64,000 bases of DNA from NCBI RefSeq assembly GCF_017591425.1, contig NW_024466409.1:1054001-1118000 (forward strand), written 5' to 3'. This DNA is from Ochotona curzoniae. Its lineage: Eukaryota > Chordata > Mammalia > Lagomorpha > Ochotonidae. Below, in pieces: positions 12,125-22,740 of this stretch. The position numbers and the translations under genes are program-made. The stretch's first letter is position 1. Each line of letters begins with the position of its first letter. The notes under the pieces are model-generated. The model had not been told where the DNA came from. It made no database searches and saw only the letters and a list, made by a program, of their open reading frames with translations.

Positions 12125-12475
12125 TGGATTCAGCTTCATGCCTCTCATTCACACTCCACTGCCACCACTCCACCTCAGAGCTTCTCTAGGCTCCCCGTGG
12201 ACTGTTGCAACAGCTTCTAATTGTTCTCCTTGCCCCAGGGATGTACTGTACCACCCTGACCTCTATACTGGTTGCTGCCAGAACACTCTTTTGGCAGGGA
12301 AACATTGCACATCTGATTGCACATCTCTTATCTGAAAATTGTCAAGCTCCCATGGACTTTTCAACATTGAAAGTCTTTGGCTGGGCAGGCCCATCCCAAC
12401 CAGTTCTGAAACCCACATATTTCTTCCTGCTTCATTTCTCACCATTCTCCCTGGCATCCTGAGCTCCAGACACAC
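12125..12475 (+). repeat. L2-like 3' segment
   Basis: GACTGTTGCAACAGCTTCTA, ATTGTTCTCCTTGCCCC and TTGCTGCCAGAACACTC resemble the L2 3' end. Confidence 0.55.
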
Positions 12476-12714
12476 CGAGTCTGCCACATCCCTGTGTCTT
12501 CACACACATCTGCTACCCTTGCTGGCAAACCATGTAGGGTATGCTGTTAGACGCTCCTGCCCCTACAAAACCTTATTGGACATCCCACTCTGCAGATGGC
12601 AGTGTTCCCCACTACGCTTTTCTTGGTACTCACTTGATTTATAGGACTGTCTCCCGTGTAAGATGGCCCTCTTTCAAGGATGTTAGTTACACCAAAGTGC
12701 TAAGAGACAGACTG

Positions 12715-12793
12715 CATTCCAGCCACAGTGCTTCCAGTGGCAAGTTGTTTTCTTCTTTGCCACTGGAAGCACCTGGTGGTGCTGACTGGAATG
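12715..12793. ncRNA. Pre-miRNA-sized hairpin (candidate)
   Basis: Arms GTGCTTCCAGTGGCAA and TTGCCACTGGAAGCAC are 16 bp perfect complements around a ~12 nt loop. The stem extends outward through CCAC/GTGG and CATTCCAG/CTGGAATG, giving a 79 nt stem-loop. It lies between an L2-like and a MER5-like relic. It could be a miRNA precursor or just a palindromic DNA-transposon remnant; I recognise no known miRNA in it. Confidence 0.35.
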
Positions 12794-12824
12794 AATGTCT
12801 CTATTAATTATCTCCGTACAAAAG

Positions 12825-13010
12825 TTCACAGACATCATGTGCATATGAATCACTTTGGGAGCTTGTTAAACTTCAACTGTCAAGGTCCCACCCTGAAGCC
12901 CTGGAATCATAATCTCCAGGATGAACTTTGGTGTGCCAGTGTGCTTAATAAGCTTCCCAAGTGACTGTGACACACTCCAAAGTGTGTGAGAGTTAGAAAC
13001 CCCTTCCAAC
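12825..13010. repeat. MER5-like hAT relic
   Basis: ATGAATCACTTTGGGAGCTT then GTTAAAC.., CCCACCCTGAAGCCCTGGAA and AATCTCCAGG match the MER5A layout. Confidence 0.65.
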
Positions 13011-13097
13011 CTAAAAACACTATTTTTCATCATTTCAGGAAGACAAAATGTTACTGAATTTAAATTTCCTCAAAAAAAAAAAAAAAAGGAAGAAAAT

Positions 13098-13405
13098 CCA
13101 AGGCTAGCATTCTGGCATAGAGGGTTATACTGCTGCCTGTGATGCCAGCATTCCATATTGGAGTGCTGGTCTCAGTCCTGGCTTCTCAGCTTCTGATACA
13201 GCTTCCTGCTACTGCACTGGGAAAGCAGTGGAGAATGGCCCAAGCGCTAGGGCCCTTGCCACTCACATGGGAGACCTGGGTGGAGCTTTAGGCTCCGGGG
13301 TTTATCCTGCCAACAGTCCAACCATGGAGCTATCGGAGAGGTGACCAGTGGATAAAAGATCTCTCCCTATGTCTGTCTGTCTTTAAATAAACAAATCATA
13401 AGAAA
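13098..13405 (+). repeat. C-SINE, older subfamily
   Basis: AAGGCTAGCATTCTGGCATA head, AAATAAACAAATCAT tail. Confidence 0.85.
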
Positions 13406-13419
13406 AATAACAATTACAA

Positions 13420-13625
13420 TATTTTCTAAACGCATGTTCAGTGTCAGGTTCCGAGTAACTAAATACCTTATATACTTTTTTCTTTAATTTTCACAAAAGC
13501 TCTTGGAGGGGACTACTTATTTTCTCATTTCAAAAAGTAAAAAGAAATGGAGGATCAGAAAGACTCAGGCATTGGCAGGAGAAGCTGCTGTTGCTGCAAA
13601 CTTATTCAGGAAGTAACGACCTCTG
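13420..13625 (+). repeat. MIR relic
   Basis: ATTTTCACAAAAGCTCTTGG, CATTTCAAAAAGTAAAAAG and GGATCAGAAAGACTCAGG follow the MIR core. Confidence 0.6.
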
Positions 13626-13789
13626 AAGCTATTCTTTGACACTAGGCTGCCTCCTCACACCCGTCACAGCCAGTGCCTCTCCTCTGGGTGTCTCATTTCT
13701 GTCTTCAAACACCCACCTGCAGCTGGGGTTGGTCCCACATGATGGTTTCACCAGGTCTGGGAGAACTGGGAAAAAGGAAAGCAATGCAA

Positions 13790-13950
13790 CTCTGGGGGGA
13801 GGCGTTTGGTCTTGCGGATTGAGTTTCTGACTCCTAGTGTCAGTGTGGCCCAGCTCTGGATATTGTGGGCAATTAGGGGGTGAACCAGAGGACGGGGATT
13901 TTGTCTGTCTGCCTCTCAAGTGAAAAAACAAAAACAACAACAATAAACTC
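13790..13950 (+). repeat. C-SINE fragment
   Basis: GGCGTTTGGTCTTGCGGATT plus CTGGATATTGTGGGCAATTA; the middle is deleted. Confidence 0.65.
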
Positions 13951-15530
13951 ACACAACTCTTTTTGCTAAAGTCTACCTAAATGAAGATAATCTCAACTGA
14001 GATTCCTTTTATGACATAGTAGTGACGGATTGGTAATTTTCTTCCCTTTAAATATCCTTACTTATAAAATAAAAATACAGGCAACCCTAGTTCAATATTC
14101 AAGCTATATTTTTTAAGCTTAATTGGTTGTGGAAATCCCAAAATATGGCAACTGCTGGTTTTACAGCAATCCTCGCCCACACCTTCGGCCTCTTTTCCAG
14201 GCCAGCACGCCTAGAGGCAGGTAGAGCTCACCCATAATCCTTTGGGATGTAAAGGAGATTCACACACTTGTTACAGGGGGCAGGTTGGGGTATGAGTGTC
14301 TGTGTGTATGTGTGTGTGTGTGTGCACGTGCGCGTGTATTAACTTCTCATTATCACAATGAAATACTTGAGAGAAACTAACTTTATAAAGAGAAAATGTT
14401 ATTTTGCTCATGGTTTTGGGGGTTCACAGTCCAATATGGTGGGAGTCCCGTGAATTGAAGTTATCTGGTGAGGTCAGAGGATGGCAATGGCCAGGCCTGT
14501 GTGGAAGAAGGATCAATAATATGGCAAACCAGGACACTGAGACAGCAGCTGGGCCAGCCTCTCTCAACTTCTACCTTCTGAGAGCACACCCTGGTGACCC
14601 CAGGGCCTCTCAATAGGTCTTCCTAAACACCCAAGCTGGTTTACATTTCCACCTTCTTAGTATCATCAAGTTATGAGTTGGAGTTTAACTATCTGAATGA
14701 GTTCATGAAGTCATAGCCTGTTCAAAACACAGCACACACACACACACACTCTCTCCCTCCTCCCTCCCTCTGTGTGTGTGTGTATGTAATAGCTGCTTGA
14801 ATTTTCAATCCTTGGAGAGTTAGAGGGGCAGAGGGCCTGGTGGGAGATATCAGGACTAGGGGTAGGGAGAGGAGCGTGGCTACAATCCCAGTCCTTTTTC
14901 ATTTGTAACTCAAGCTCTATTACAACACATGTGTATGACACACTCGCAGAGCCCTCTCTTATCCAGATGGGAGGCAGGAAGTTGACCTGCAATGGGAAAA
15001 CATTTGGGAGCGGGCCAATGATGCAACTCAAGTGACTTAGGCAACCTCTGCACAGGGTGCCTGACTGAGCCTCACCACTCTTTTCTCTGCTTGCATTCTG
15101 GAGGAGGACTCTCCTCAAAGGCCTAGCCTGCTCTTGCTGACTCTGGTCTTTCTGGTCTTGGGCGGAATGAAAAAAGGTAGGCAAGGTAGAAGTGGGAAGC
15201 GGAGGTGTCTGTTATTTTATTGGCCTCTCTTGCTGGAACATGAGCTCTTTGAAGCAGGGGGATGTTCTGTTTTACGTCCATGTCCAAGGTCCAGCCAGAC
15301 CCATTTCTATGAATGAACCAGCAGAGATCTGGGCAGGGGGATTATATGTCTGGGAAGACAAGTTTCTGAGAAAAGGAGCTACTTGTTGTGCCAAGGTAGG
15401 CTCCCTGACGTTGAGCTGAAGACAGAAGAACTAGTTCAGGGATCTAGGCTGGAGTGCAATCTCCAAGTGTGATTTTTTTCTTGAAGGCCATGATCTTCCC
15501 AGCCCCAGACATTTCTCCCTTTTTGCTTGT
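13951..15530. other. Intergenic with simple and ancient repeats
   Basis: (GT)n at 14,295-14,330, an old LTR/MaLR-like piece at 14,335-14,720, (CA)n plus (GT)n at 14,730-14,785 which can pair with each other. No gene signal in 14,790-15,530. Confidence 0.5.
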
Positions 15531-15534
15531 CCTT

Positions 15535-15865
15535 GCCCACAGAAGATCTTTCTATCTCTTATTTTCTCTGTAAATCTGCCTTCGCAATAAAAAAAAAAGT
15601 ATGTGTGCAGGTGTGGGGAGAGAAGATAGGGAGAGATCAAGAGAGAGAGGGAGAGAGAGAGAGAGAGAGAGAAAGAATCTTCCATTAGCCAGTTCACTTC
15701 CCAAATGGCTGCAATAGCTAGTGCTAAGCAAGGCTGGAGCCAGGAGCCAGGAACTCTATCAGGTTTCACACAAGTGCGGCAGGGGCCCAAGTACCTAGGC
15801 CATTGTCTGTATTCAATGCTGTATTCAAAGCTTCCAGTCCACCGCGATGGGGAAGCAGGGCCAGT
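15535..15865 (-). repeat. C-SINE with internal (GA)n
   Basis: Reverse copy (CTTCCATTAGCCAGTTCACT, CAATAGCTAGTGCTAAGC) with a GA run at 15,640-15,675, preceded by a forward SINE tail fragment at 15,535-15,600. Confidence 0.75.
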
Positions 15866-15869
15866 GTCA

Positions 15870-16280
15870 GTTACCTATTCAAGCAGGGAACAAAACTCTA
15901 AAACCCACAGACCATCTGTGCGAGTATATACTGCTCTGGGTGTGTCTGGATCTTTCTCAGTGAGTATCTTAGGTCTGGCTATATCTAGGTGTGCCGAATC
16001 TACCCATCTGTGTGTCTCACCCCTTGTTGTCCTCCTCAGTGCTTGGTCTCAGCCCTCTCTACTCCCTCAAGACTCTGCTCTGGCTTTCAGGATGGCTGGT
16101 TTCCACGGTCAGAGCCTGGACTTTACTTCCGGGTCTTAGCTCTAGATTTACATCTGACTCCTCTCAGATACCTTGACTTGGCTGACGCACATTCAGGCAC
16201 TTTGCACAACTCGTCAACGCCCTCTGACTTCCTCAGGACATCTGAGTTAATCACACATGCCTTTGTATTTCTGATTTCAT
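15870..16280. other. Intergenic, nothing recognised
   Basis: Open frames up to 144 codons run through it, but they start inside a SINE and show no family motif. Confidence 0.5.
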
Positions 16281-16282
16281 CT

Positions 16283-16606
16283 TTTTTTAAGGATTTATTT
16301 ATTTTTATCAGAAAATGGGATGTACAGAGAGGAGGAGAGACAGAGAGGAAGATCTCCTGTCCGATGATTCACTCCCCAAGTGAGCGCAAAGGTCGGAGCT
16401 GAACTGATTTGAAGCCAGGAGCTTTCTTCCAGGTCTCCCACTCGGGTGCAGGGTCCCAAGGCTTTGAGCCGTCCTCAAGTGCTTTTTCAGGCCACAAGCA
16501 GGGAGTTAGATAGGAAACAGGACTGCCGGGAGTAGAAATGGTGCCATATAGGATCCCATTGCATGCAACGCAAGGACTTTAGCCGCTAAGCTACTGTGCC
16601 GGGCCC
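16283..16606 (-). repeat. C-SINE, full length, with TSD
   Basis: Ends GTGCCGGGCCC; TTTCTGATTT on both sides. Confidence 0.93.
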
Positions 16607-16979
16607 AGTTTTTCTGATTTCTTCTCCAGACATAGAGGTGGGATGATAGGAGAACTTTAAGTGGAAGAACTGTGAGAATTGTTTACAAGGGCTATAGATG
16701 CCTGAACACACCTACAGAAATCACGCAAGATCCAGCACCAGATCGGGAATAAGGTAGATAGTTTAGAATTGGATTACACCCAGGTGGAATGAACAAGTAA
16801 GAGAAAATATCCTGGGGCAAAGCCACAGGGGCCAGAGTGAAGGAGGTCACCAGGTGAGAAGAAGTAAGGCAAGTCTGGAATGAGGATTGGTCAACATTTC
16901 TAAAACACATTGCCCAAGACTTGGTATGTGAGAGCCAGGAATAATCCATTAGAGAAGAGTGGAAGACAATTGACCTACT

Positions 16980-17220
16980 GTCATTTTCTAGGTTAAGTCT
17001 AAACTCCTTAGTAGAGCATTCAAGACCTTTCCTGACTCGGTTCATTCTTACTTGCCAGGTCCTTTCCCTCTCCCTAACTTACTCCTGTACTTCAGATGCC
17101 TCTCTCCGTTCATGGCACACACATACAACTCCCTCTGCCAAGGACCTCAAGTGTGCTCAGCGATGACCAACTCATCCTTCTGGATTCAGCCCCAACCTCC
17201 TCACCTGCTCCAGGTGCGGT
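16980..17220 (+). repeat. L2-like 3' segment
   Basis: CTAAACTCCTTAGTAGAGCA, CAAGACCTTTCCTGACTC, CAACTCCCTCTGCC match the L2 3' end. Confidence 0.65.
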
Positions 17221-17223
17221 TAA

Positions 17224-17414
17224 TGATTCTGATGTCTTCTGTCACATGCCCTCATAACTGCCTAATTTATTTAAATCTTAAGAAAAAGAAATAAAAATAA
17301 ATAAATGCTAAGAATATGTAAGCTCTGCCCTCATGGAGCTCACAGTTCCCCTCAGGCAGGCATGCAAGCAAATTAGGCTGGTATGAGGGCATGTGACAGA
17401 AGACATCAGAATCA
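17224..17414. repeat. Inverted duplication, 33 bp perfect arms
   Basis: TGATTCTGATGTCTTCTGTC.. at 17,224-17,256 is the exact reverse complement of 17,382-17,414; partial pairing continues inward (CCTAATTT/AAATTAGG). A forward SINE-tail-like run (AAATAAAAATAAATAAATG) lies in the loop. Confidence 0.9.
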
Positions 17415-17727
17415 TATTGCAAAGACAGATATATATAGAGAGAGGAGGAAAGACAGAGAGGAAGATCTTCTGTCTGATGATTCACTCCCCAAGTGACGAC
17501 CAAAGCCGGTGCTGTGCCAATCCAAAGCCAGGAGCCAGGAACTTCTTCCGGGTCTCCCACGTAGGTGCAGGGTCCCAAGGCCTTGGAGTGTCCTTGACTG
17601 CTTTCCCAGGCCACAAGCAGGGAGCTGGATGGGAAGTGGGGCTGCCAAGATTAGAACCAGCGCCCATGTGAGATCCTGGTGCGTTCAAAGTGAAGACTTT
17701 AGCTGCTAGGCCACTGTGCCGGGCCCA
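17415..17727 (-). repeat. C-SINE, young, tail replaced by the inverted duplication
   Basis: Body from TATTGCAAAGACAGATATAT to GTGCCGGGCCC. The normal AT-rich tail is missing at its left edge and appears, inverted, at 17,260-17,305. Confidence 0.9.
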
Positions 17728-17794
17728 GAATTTTTTATTTTCAAAACTTTCATTGTTAAATAGAGGCATTTAAACCTTCATTAGGGTTCACACG

Positions 17795-18015
17795 CAAATG
17801 TCTGCAGCATCCAGAACTGGGCTGGGCTGACACTGAATCCCATCTCCTACAGGAGAGGAAGGACTCACTGCAGTTTGGCATCACAGATGGCACCCTGAGT
17901 ATGCATGAGCAGGAAGCTGGAGTAAGACATTGGAAGCAGGAATTAAACTCAAGGACTCTGATTTGACATGGGCTTCTTAACCAGAATCTTAATTGTTAGG
18001 CTAAATGCCTAGCCA
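17795..18015 (-). repeat. C-SINE, old fragment
   Basis: GGAATTAAACTCAAGGACTC and TTAGGCTAAATGCCTAGCC are the reversed head boxes. Confidence 0.55.
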
Positions 18016-18720
18016 ATATTTTAAACTGCAACACCTAACACAGCGATTAATACATAGTGAGCTTCACAATAAACATTTGTTAGGTGAATGAATGAGTGGA
18101 TGCATTCACATTTTTACAGAAGAGACAGCAAGACAGCAAGGACAAAGAAAACACAACTGTATGAAAGGGACCATAACAACAAGCCATTTTGGGTACAGAA
18201 AGAAAGACATTTTCCCACACAGTCTGATCCGACAACGTGCAGCTCAAAATAAAAACAAAATAGTAAATAAATATGTTAAATTTTAAGCAAACAAAAATTT
18301 GTACTCATCTGGGTGAAATTAGAATTAGCTCTTTTTTTTTTTTTTTTTGAAAGGAGGTGGTGCCTGCATCCGTCACAAGCACTGGCACACTCAGGAATTT
18401 AATCAAAGAGAATTCAATGCTGATTCAATGGACTGAATCTTGGGCAGGGCTAGAGAAACCAGGCATGGGTGAAGAGGCACCTAAAAACCAGTGCCAGCAG
18501 GCAGCTGCTGGAGATACAGGGAGGGATCCTGGAGTTGGAGCCAGAGAGGGGCCCAGCCACGGTCAGGATCTCAGCCTGGCTTTAACCAGACTTTCTTCCC
18601 ATTTGGCTTTGTTCCCTTTCTTCCCATTTTGGCTGGCTGAACTCAAGCTGACGTCAGATCCCTGCTGAGCCAATCCACAGGGTGCGGGCTCTTAGGCAGG
18701 GGAGAGAAGGAGATCAAGAA
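18016..18720. other. Intergenic, nothing recognised
   Basis: A/T-rich first half with a poly(T) at 18,332-18,349, then unique sequence; a 103-codon ORF without known motif. Confidence 0.5.
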
Positions 18721-18721
18721 G

Positions 18722-19045
18722 GGATCTGGGGTATGGGCACTGTGCCATGCTATGGTGCCAGCATTCCATATGGGAGATGATTCAAGTCCCAGCAGCTCAA
18801 CTTCCAACGTAGCTTTCTGCTAATGCACCTGGAAAACCAGGGAGGATGGCCCAAGTGCTTAGGTTCTTGCACCCAACATTGGGAGAGATGGATGAAGCCT
18901 AGCTCCTGGTTTCAGACCAGCCCAGCTCTGGCCATTGTGGTCATTTAGGAAATAAACCAGTGGATGGAAGGTCTCTTTCCTTCTGCCTTTCTCGATTACT
19001 CTGCTTTTCAAACAAACAAGCAAATCTTTTCATATTATTATTAAA
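18722..19045 (+). repeat. C-SINE, older
   Basis: GGGATCTGGGGTATGGGCAC head, AAACAAACAAGCAAATCTTT tail. Confidence 0.85.
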
Positions 19046-19069
19046 AATAAAGAATCTGAGTGGTGTGAG

Positions 19070-20300
19070 AGTAAAGGAACCAGGATGGAGGGGAGATGCT
19101 CCTATATTGTGGGTATCCTGTCTAGATGAGGGGCCTTCAAAAAGTCCATGGAGAATATGTACAATGAAAAAAATATGCAAGAATTTAAGTTTGATTTTTT
19201 ATTAATTATATTTTTGATGATAGTTGATTAGGGTGATAAGGGTCAAGGGCTATGGGAAGGTAGCCCTTTTTTCCCTTCTTGTTTCTGGGGAAATGGGGGA
19301 GGACAAGCATAGAAGCCACACCCAGCCTCCTAAATGTCTCTGCACCCTGGGATGGAAGACAGCCACCTGACACCACCTCAGGGTTCCTGATGTGGGGCAT
19401 GTTCTGAGGATCCTGCTCAAGAGGTTTCAATAGTTCTACAGTTCTGAATTACTGTCAATCTTGCCACTCCAAGCACGACGAAATCTCTCCAGAATCCACT
19501 GGCTGACATAGTCTACCCTGGAGTTTCTGTTTACCCAGATAGTCACTCCAACACTTGGCTGGGATAGTTGATCAGTTTGTTCTGTCCTCTGTCATGGTAC
19601 CAGTTGTCCTCCACAGACTCCAGTGTACAGCTATATCCTCCATGTGCATCTGGATATGCTGTCCACTGCTCCACCTAAGCCACTGAGGAGGCTCAGCTCT
19701 GACATATACACTTGACAGTCAGACCATGGAACTTGCAATTCTCTCCATGGTTGGGGTTTTGAGTCCAGTGATTCACCTAGGGGAATCCCCAAAGAAACTT
19801 CACCTGAGGTGATCTTAGATAAGATTCTTGGGTGTGCTTGCCAATACAGGGTCTGGCACAGTTCAGTGCCCAAATCAGCTTATGCATATGCTGGTGGTTG
19901 CAATTGCTGGGTCAGTTCTGCCTCTGGCCCTATCTTCTACACAAACCAATGGGTGTTGCAGTCCAGCCTGATCCTGCCCACACCACACTTGGGTCTCATG
20001 CAAACCAGTGGGATCTGCAGCCTAGTTGGAGCAACCCACAATAGCCCTCACCAGTCCTGCCGCCTGACCTTTGTCTTATGTCTGCCACTATGCATAGCAG
20101 ACTGGTCCTGGTAAAGAGGCCAGGATAGAGGGGAGATGCTTCTACATTGTGGGTACCCTGTGTGGATGACGGAGTCTTTAAAAAGTCCATGGAGAATATG
20201 TACAATGCAAAACTATGCATGGATTTAAATTTGTTTTACAGACAAAAAATTACCTTTTAATTTAGCCTTTCTTGGTGAACTTTTTGAGATACCCTTGTAT
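19070..20300. repeat. 1.2 kb repeat-like block bounded by ~125 bp direct repeats
   Basis: Copies at about 19,070-19,195 and 20,112-20,235 share GGGGAGATGCT, CTATATTGTGGGTA and AAAAGTCCATGGAGAATATG. The far edge (GGTGAACTTTTTGAGATACC) is inversely similar to CCTTCAAAAAGTCCATGG near the left copy. Family not identified; an LTR-like or DNA-transposon origin is possible. Confidence 0.6.
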
Positions 20301-21935
20301 GGTTAGCTTGCCCACTGGTTACTCAGACACTGACTGGAACTCTGTGAAGGAAAAGCCCAAGACCCATGTTTATATATTTATGTATCTGCATGTGCAAGCT
20401 TATTAAAACACGTGTCATTGCACTGACAGGTCTAAGTTGTCGGAAAGCTTCCCAACTCAATGGTGACAGGTCCCACCTGTCAGGAGCCACTGATGCAGTC
20501 TACATTTTATTTCTGCAGGTAGGCAAGGTCCAGGGGACCTTGGTCCAGGGGAATTTAAAATGTCATGGCACGGCCATTCAGGTGACCTTAGAGGGTGGGA
20601 CTGGGAAACTGGAATGTCTGCACCTACCTCCCAGACCAGTTCTTACACTTATGAGAGAACTGAGGCTCTAAAGATGGGGCAATATGCCCAACTCTACAAC
20701 CCCTAAGCCACGGAGAAGGAGGGGGTTGTACACAGTTTAGCGTGACTCTCAATTCTGGAAAGAAAGCAAAGCAGACTGACGTCATTGACCGCTTGGGCTG
20801 GAGGGGCTTGGCAAGGATAGAGGAAGGGATAGGTGGTCCCCTGCCCTAATCTGGGCTCTCCCCCATGCTGCACTGGATTCTGAATCTCTGATTGCTAATC
20901 CACTCACTAGAAGAAAGCTGTCCTGTCTATCAACAGGTGTCAGGTCAACAGCATCCGTTTTAGGGGTGCTGAGTCCAACTCAGAAGTAAAAGAGAAAGAC
21001 CCACAGGAGGAAGGGGTGGGTAGTGCGCCACTGTCCCAGGATGTCCTTGGGGCTGCTAGCTGGGCTGGTCATCACACACCACTCACCCACCCTTTGGGAT
21101 GTAGCGGGTAACACCATCCCCAGGAAGCCTGTGAGACCTACATTTCCTGGAAGCAGCTGCCCCTTCCTCTTACCATCCCACACAACATGTCAGGTTTGGG
21201 TAGAATCTTAGTGTTTACCACTTACAGAAGTCAAGGTCAGAGAGGGTAAATGACTCAACGAATCACTGAGCACGCCTGGCAAGTGTCAAGGCTAAAACCA
21301 GATCCCAGTCTAGGTGCCTGCCTGCCAGTCCACCTATGTAATTCTAGGTGTTTGTAAACATGCATAAAAGTGTTAGTGCACCTTCAGTCTATACAATATC
21401 AACATTAAATCCTCTGCCTGCTTCTCTGGCAGCTCCCGTTTCTTGGGGTCCATGAGGATGTTCCGTTCTAACTGTCCTTCCTTGTTATTCCTACTGACGT
21501 GTGTGTGTGTGTTGCAGTGGTTTATGAGTTGTGAAAGGTGTGTGCCTTGGCCAGTTGACTGCGATTGTTTCTCTGTTGGGTTCTGGGTCTGTGGGCTGCT
21601 GCTTGTCTATACATGTCTCCACTTTCATGGGAGCCTGCAGTTGTTGGTTTTCCGGCTGAGCACTTGTGTAGTGCCTAAAGACGGTTATGATTCTCGGCAG
21701 GCTTGTGTATGCTTGCTTCTATACACCTTTTTTTCACGTTGAGGATTGTGTGCCTGTTCAGTTGTGTGTACTCACTGAGAGCTGTGTATAATGCACTTGT
21801 GCCTGCGTGAACTGAGTGTGTACAGGCTGAACCGAACCTTTTGTTCCCAGATAAGAGAAAATGTGTGTAACAGTGCATCCAGGGCAAAAATGGTTTTTCT
21901 GTGTGCCAAGCCCTTAGGGTCACGGTCACGTTCCA
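20301..21935. other. Intergenic upstream of TMEM86A
   Basis: Unique, with a MIR-like piece at 21,215-21,305. No SINE within 1.9 kb of the island. Short ORFs lack known motifs. Confidence 0.5.
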
Positions 21936-21939
21936 TGAC

Positions 21940-22740
21940 GCCTTGGCAAGGCCCCCGGGCGCAGCTGGACCTCGGGCCGGCTCCTGGCCCCCCGGGAGCG
22001 CCCTCCCCTCGCGCGCGGGAGCCCGACGCGCCGGGCCGGCGTCGCCAGCCGGGTCCGCGTCGCCAGCCGGGTCCCGCCTCCCCTCGGGCGCCTGGGCCCG
22101 CCTCCGGGCTCCGGGCCCCTCATTGGCCGCGGCGGGGCTGACGCCGCGGGGTTCCTAGACAGAACCCGGAGCGCCCGGCGCGCGGGAGGTATTGTCCCTT
22201 ACCCCGGCTCTCCGGCGTCGTCTTCTCACCTGGCCGCGGGCGCGTGCGGGTCGTGGCAGCTCGGAGCGGGGTCCCCGCCAGCCGCCGCCGCCATGGTGTC
22301 CCCGGTCACTGTGGTGAGTGAGCGGCCGAGAGAGCCGCTGTTCCCCGTGGCCAGAGCCCACCGGCCCGGTGACAGCGCCGGGGCGGGCCACGCCTCTGGG
22401 GCCGAGACGGGGCAGGGGACCCCGCGGAGGCCGGCGGTCCCCGTCGCCAGACCGGCCGCGCCCCGCCCCCGCGCGCCCCCCGCCCGCGGGCAGGCGGAAA
22501 ACAGAGCGCACGTGACTCGGAAGCGTGACTTTGTTGATCTGTGCGCGTCTGGCGGGCGTCGCGGGGTCCTGGCGCTGGCGGGCCCCGGGGGAGATGCGGG
22601 AGAGTGCGGGAGGCCAGGAGGGGTGACGGACGGGGTCCTCCTGAGAATCCCGTCCCAACTTTGTTTCTTCCGCTTCCTCAGCCTGCCAACAGGTTTGGGG
22701 CTGCGGAGGGGTCGCCCCTAGCCTAAGCAGCGCCGGTAAC
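21940..22740 (+). promoter_or_regulatory. CpG-island promoter of TMEM86A
   Basis: Sequence from ~21,940 turns abruptly GC-rich and CpG-dense and stays so through exon 1 into intron 1. An inverted CCAAT box (ATTGG) lies at about 22,123, roughly 170 bp before the ATG. No TATA box is seen, as expected for a housekeeping CpG promoter. Two adjacent copies of a 16-17 bp unit (GTCGCCAGCCGGGTCC) lie at about 22,041-22,074. GC boxes follow the ATG near 22,381. The exact transcription start is not determinable. Confidence 0.85.
22293..22313 (+). CDS. TMEM86A: TMEM86A coding exon 1
   Basis: Encodes MVSPVTV and ends exactly before a consensus donor (GTG|GTGAGT). It lies inside the CpG island. The 5' UTR begins upstream, but its start cannot be fixed from sequence alone. 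Confidence 0.95.

Noticed and set aside
12125..12962. Several ORFs of 70-100 codons
   Set aside because: Located in L2-like and MER5-like relics and the hairpin; no protein motif.
21791..22141. 116-codon + ORF ending just upstream of TMEM86A
   Set aside because: Second half is island-derived Pro/Arg/Gly text; no homologue recognised and no Kozak support.
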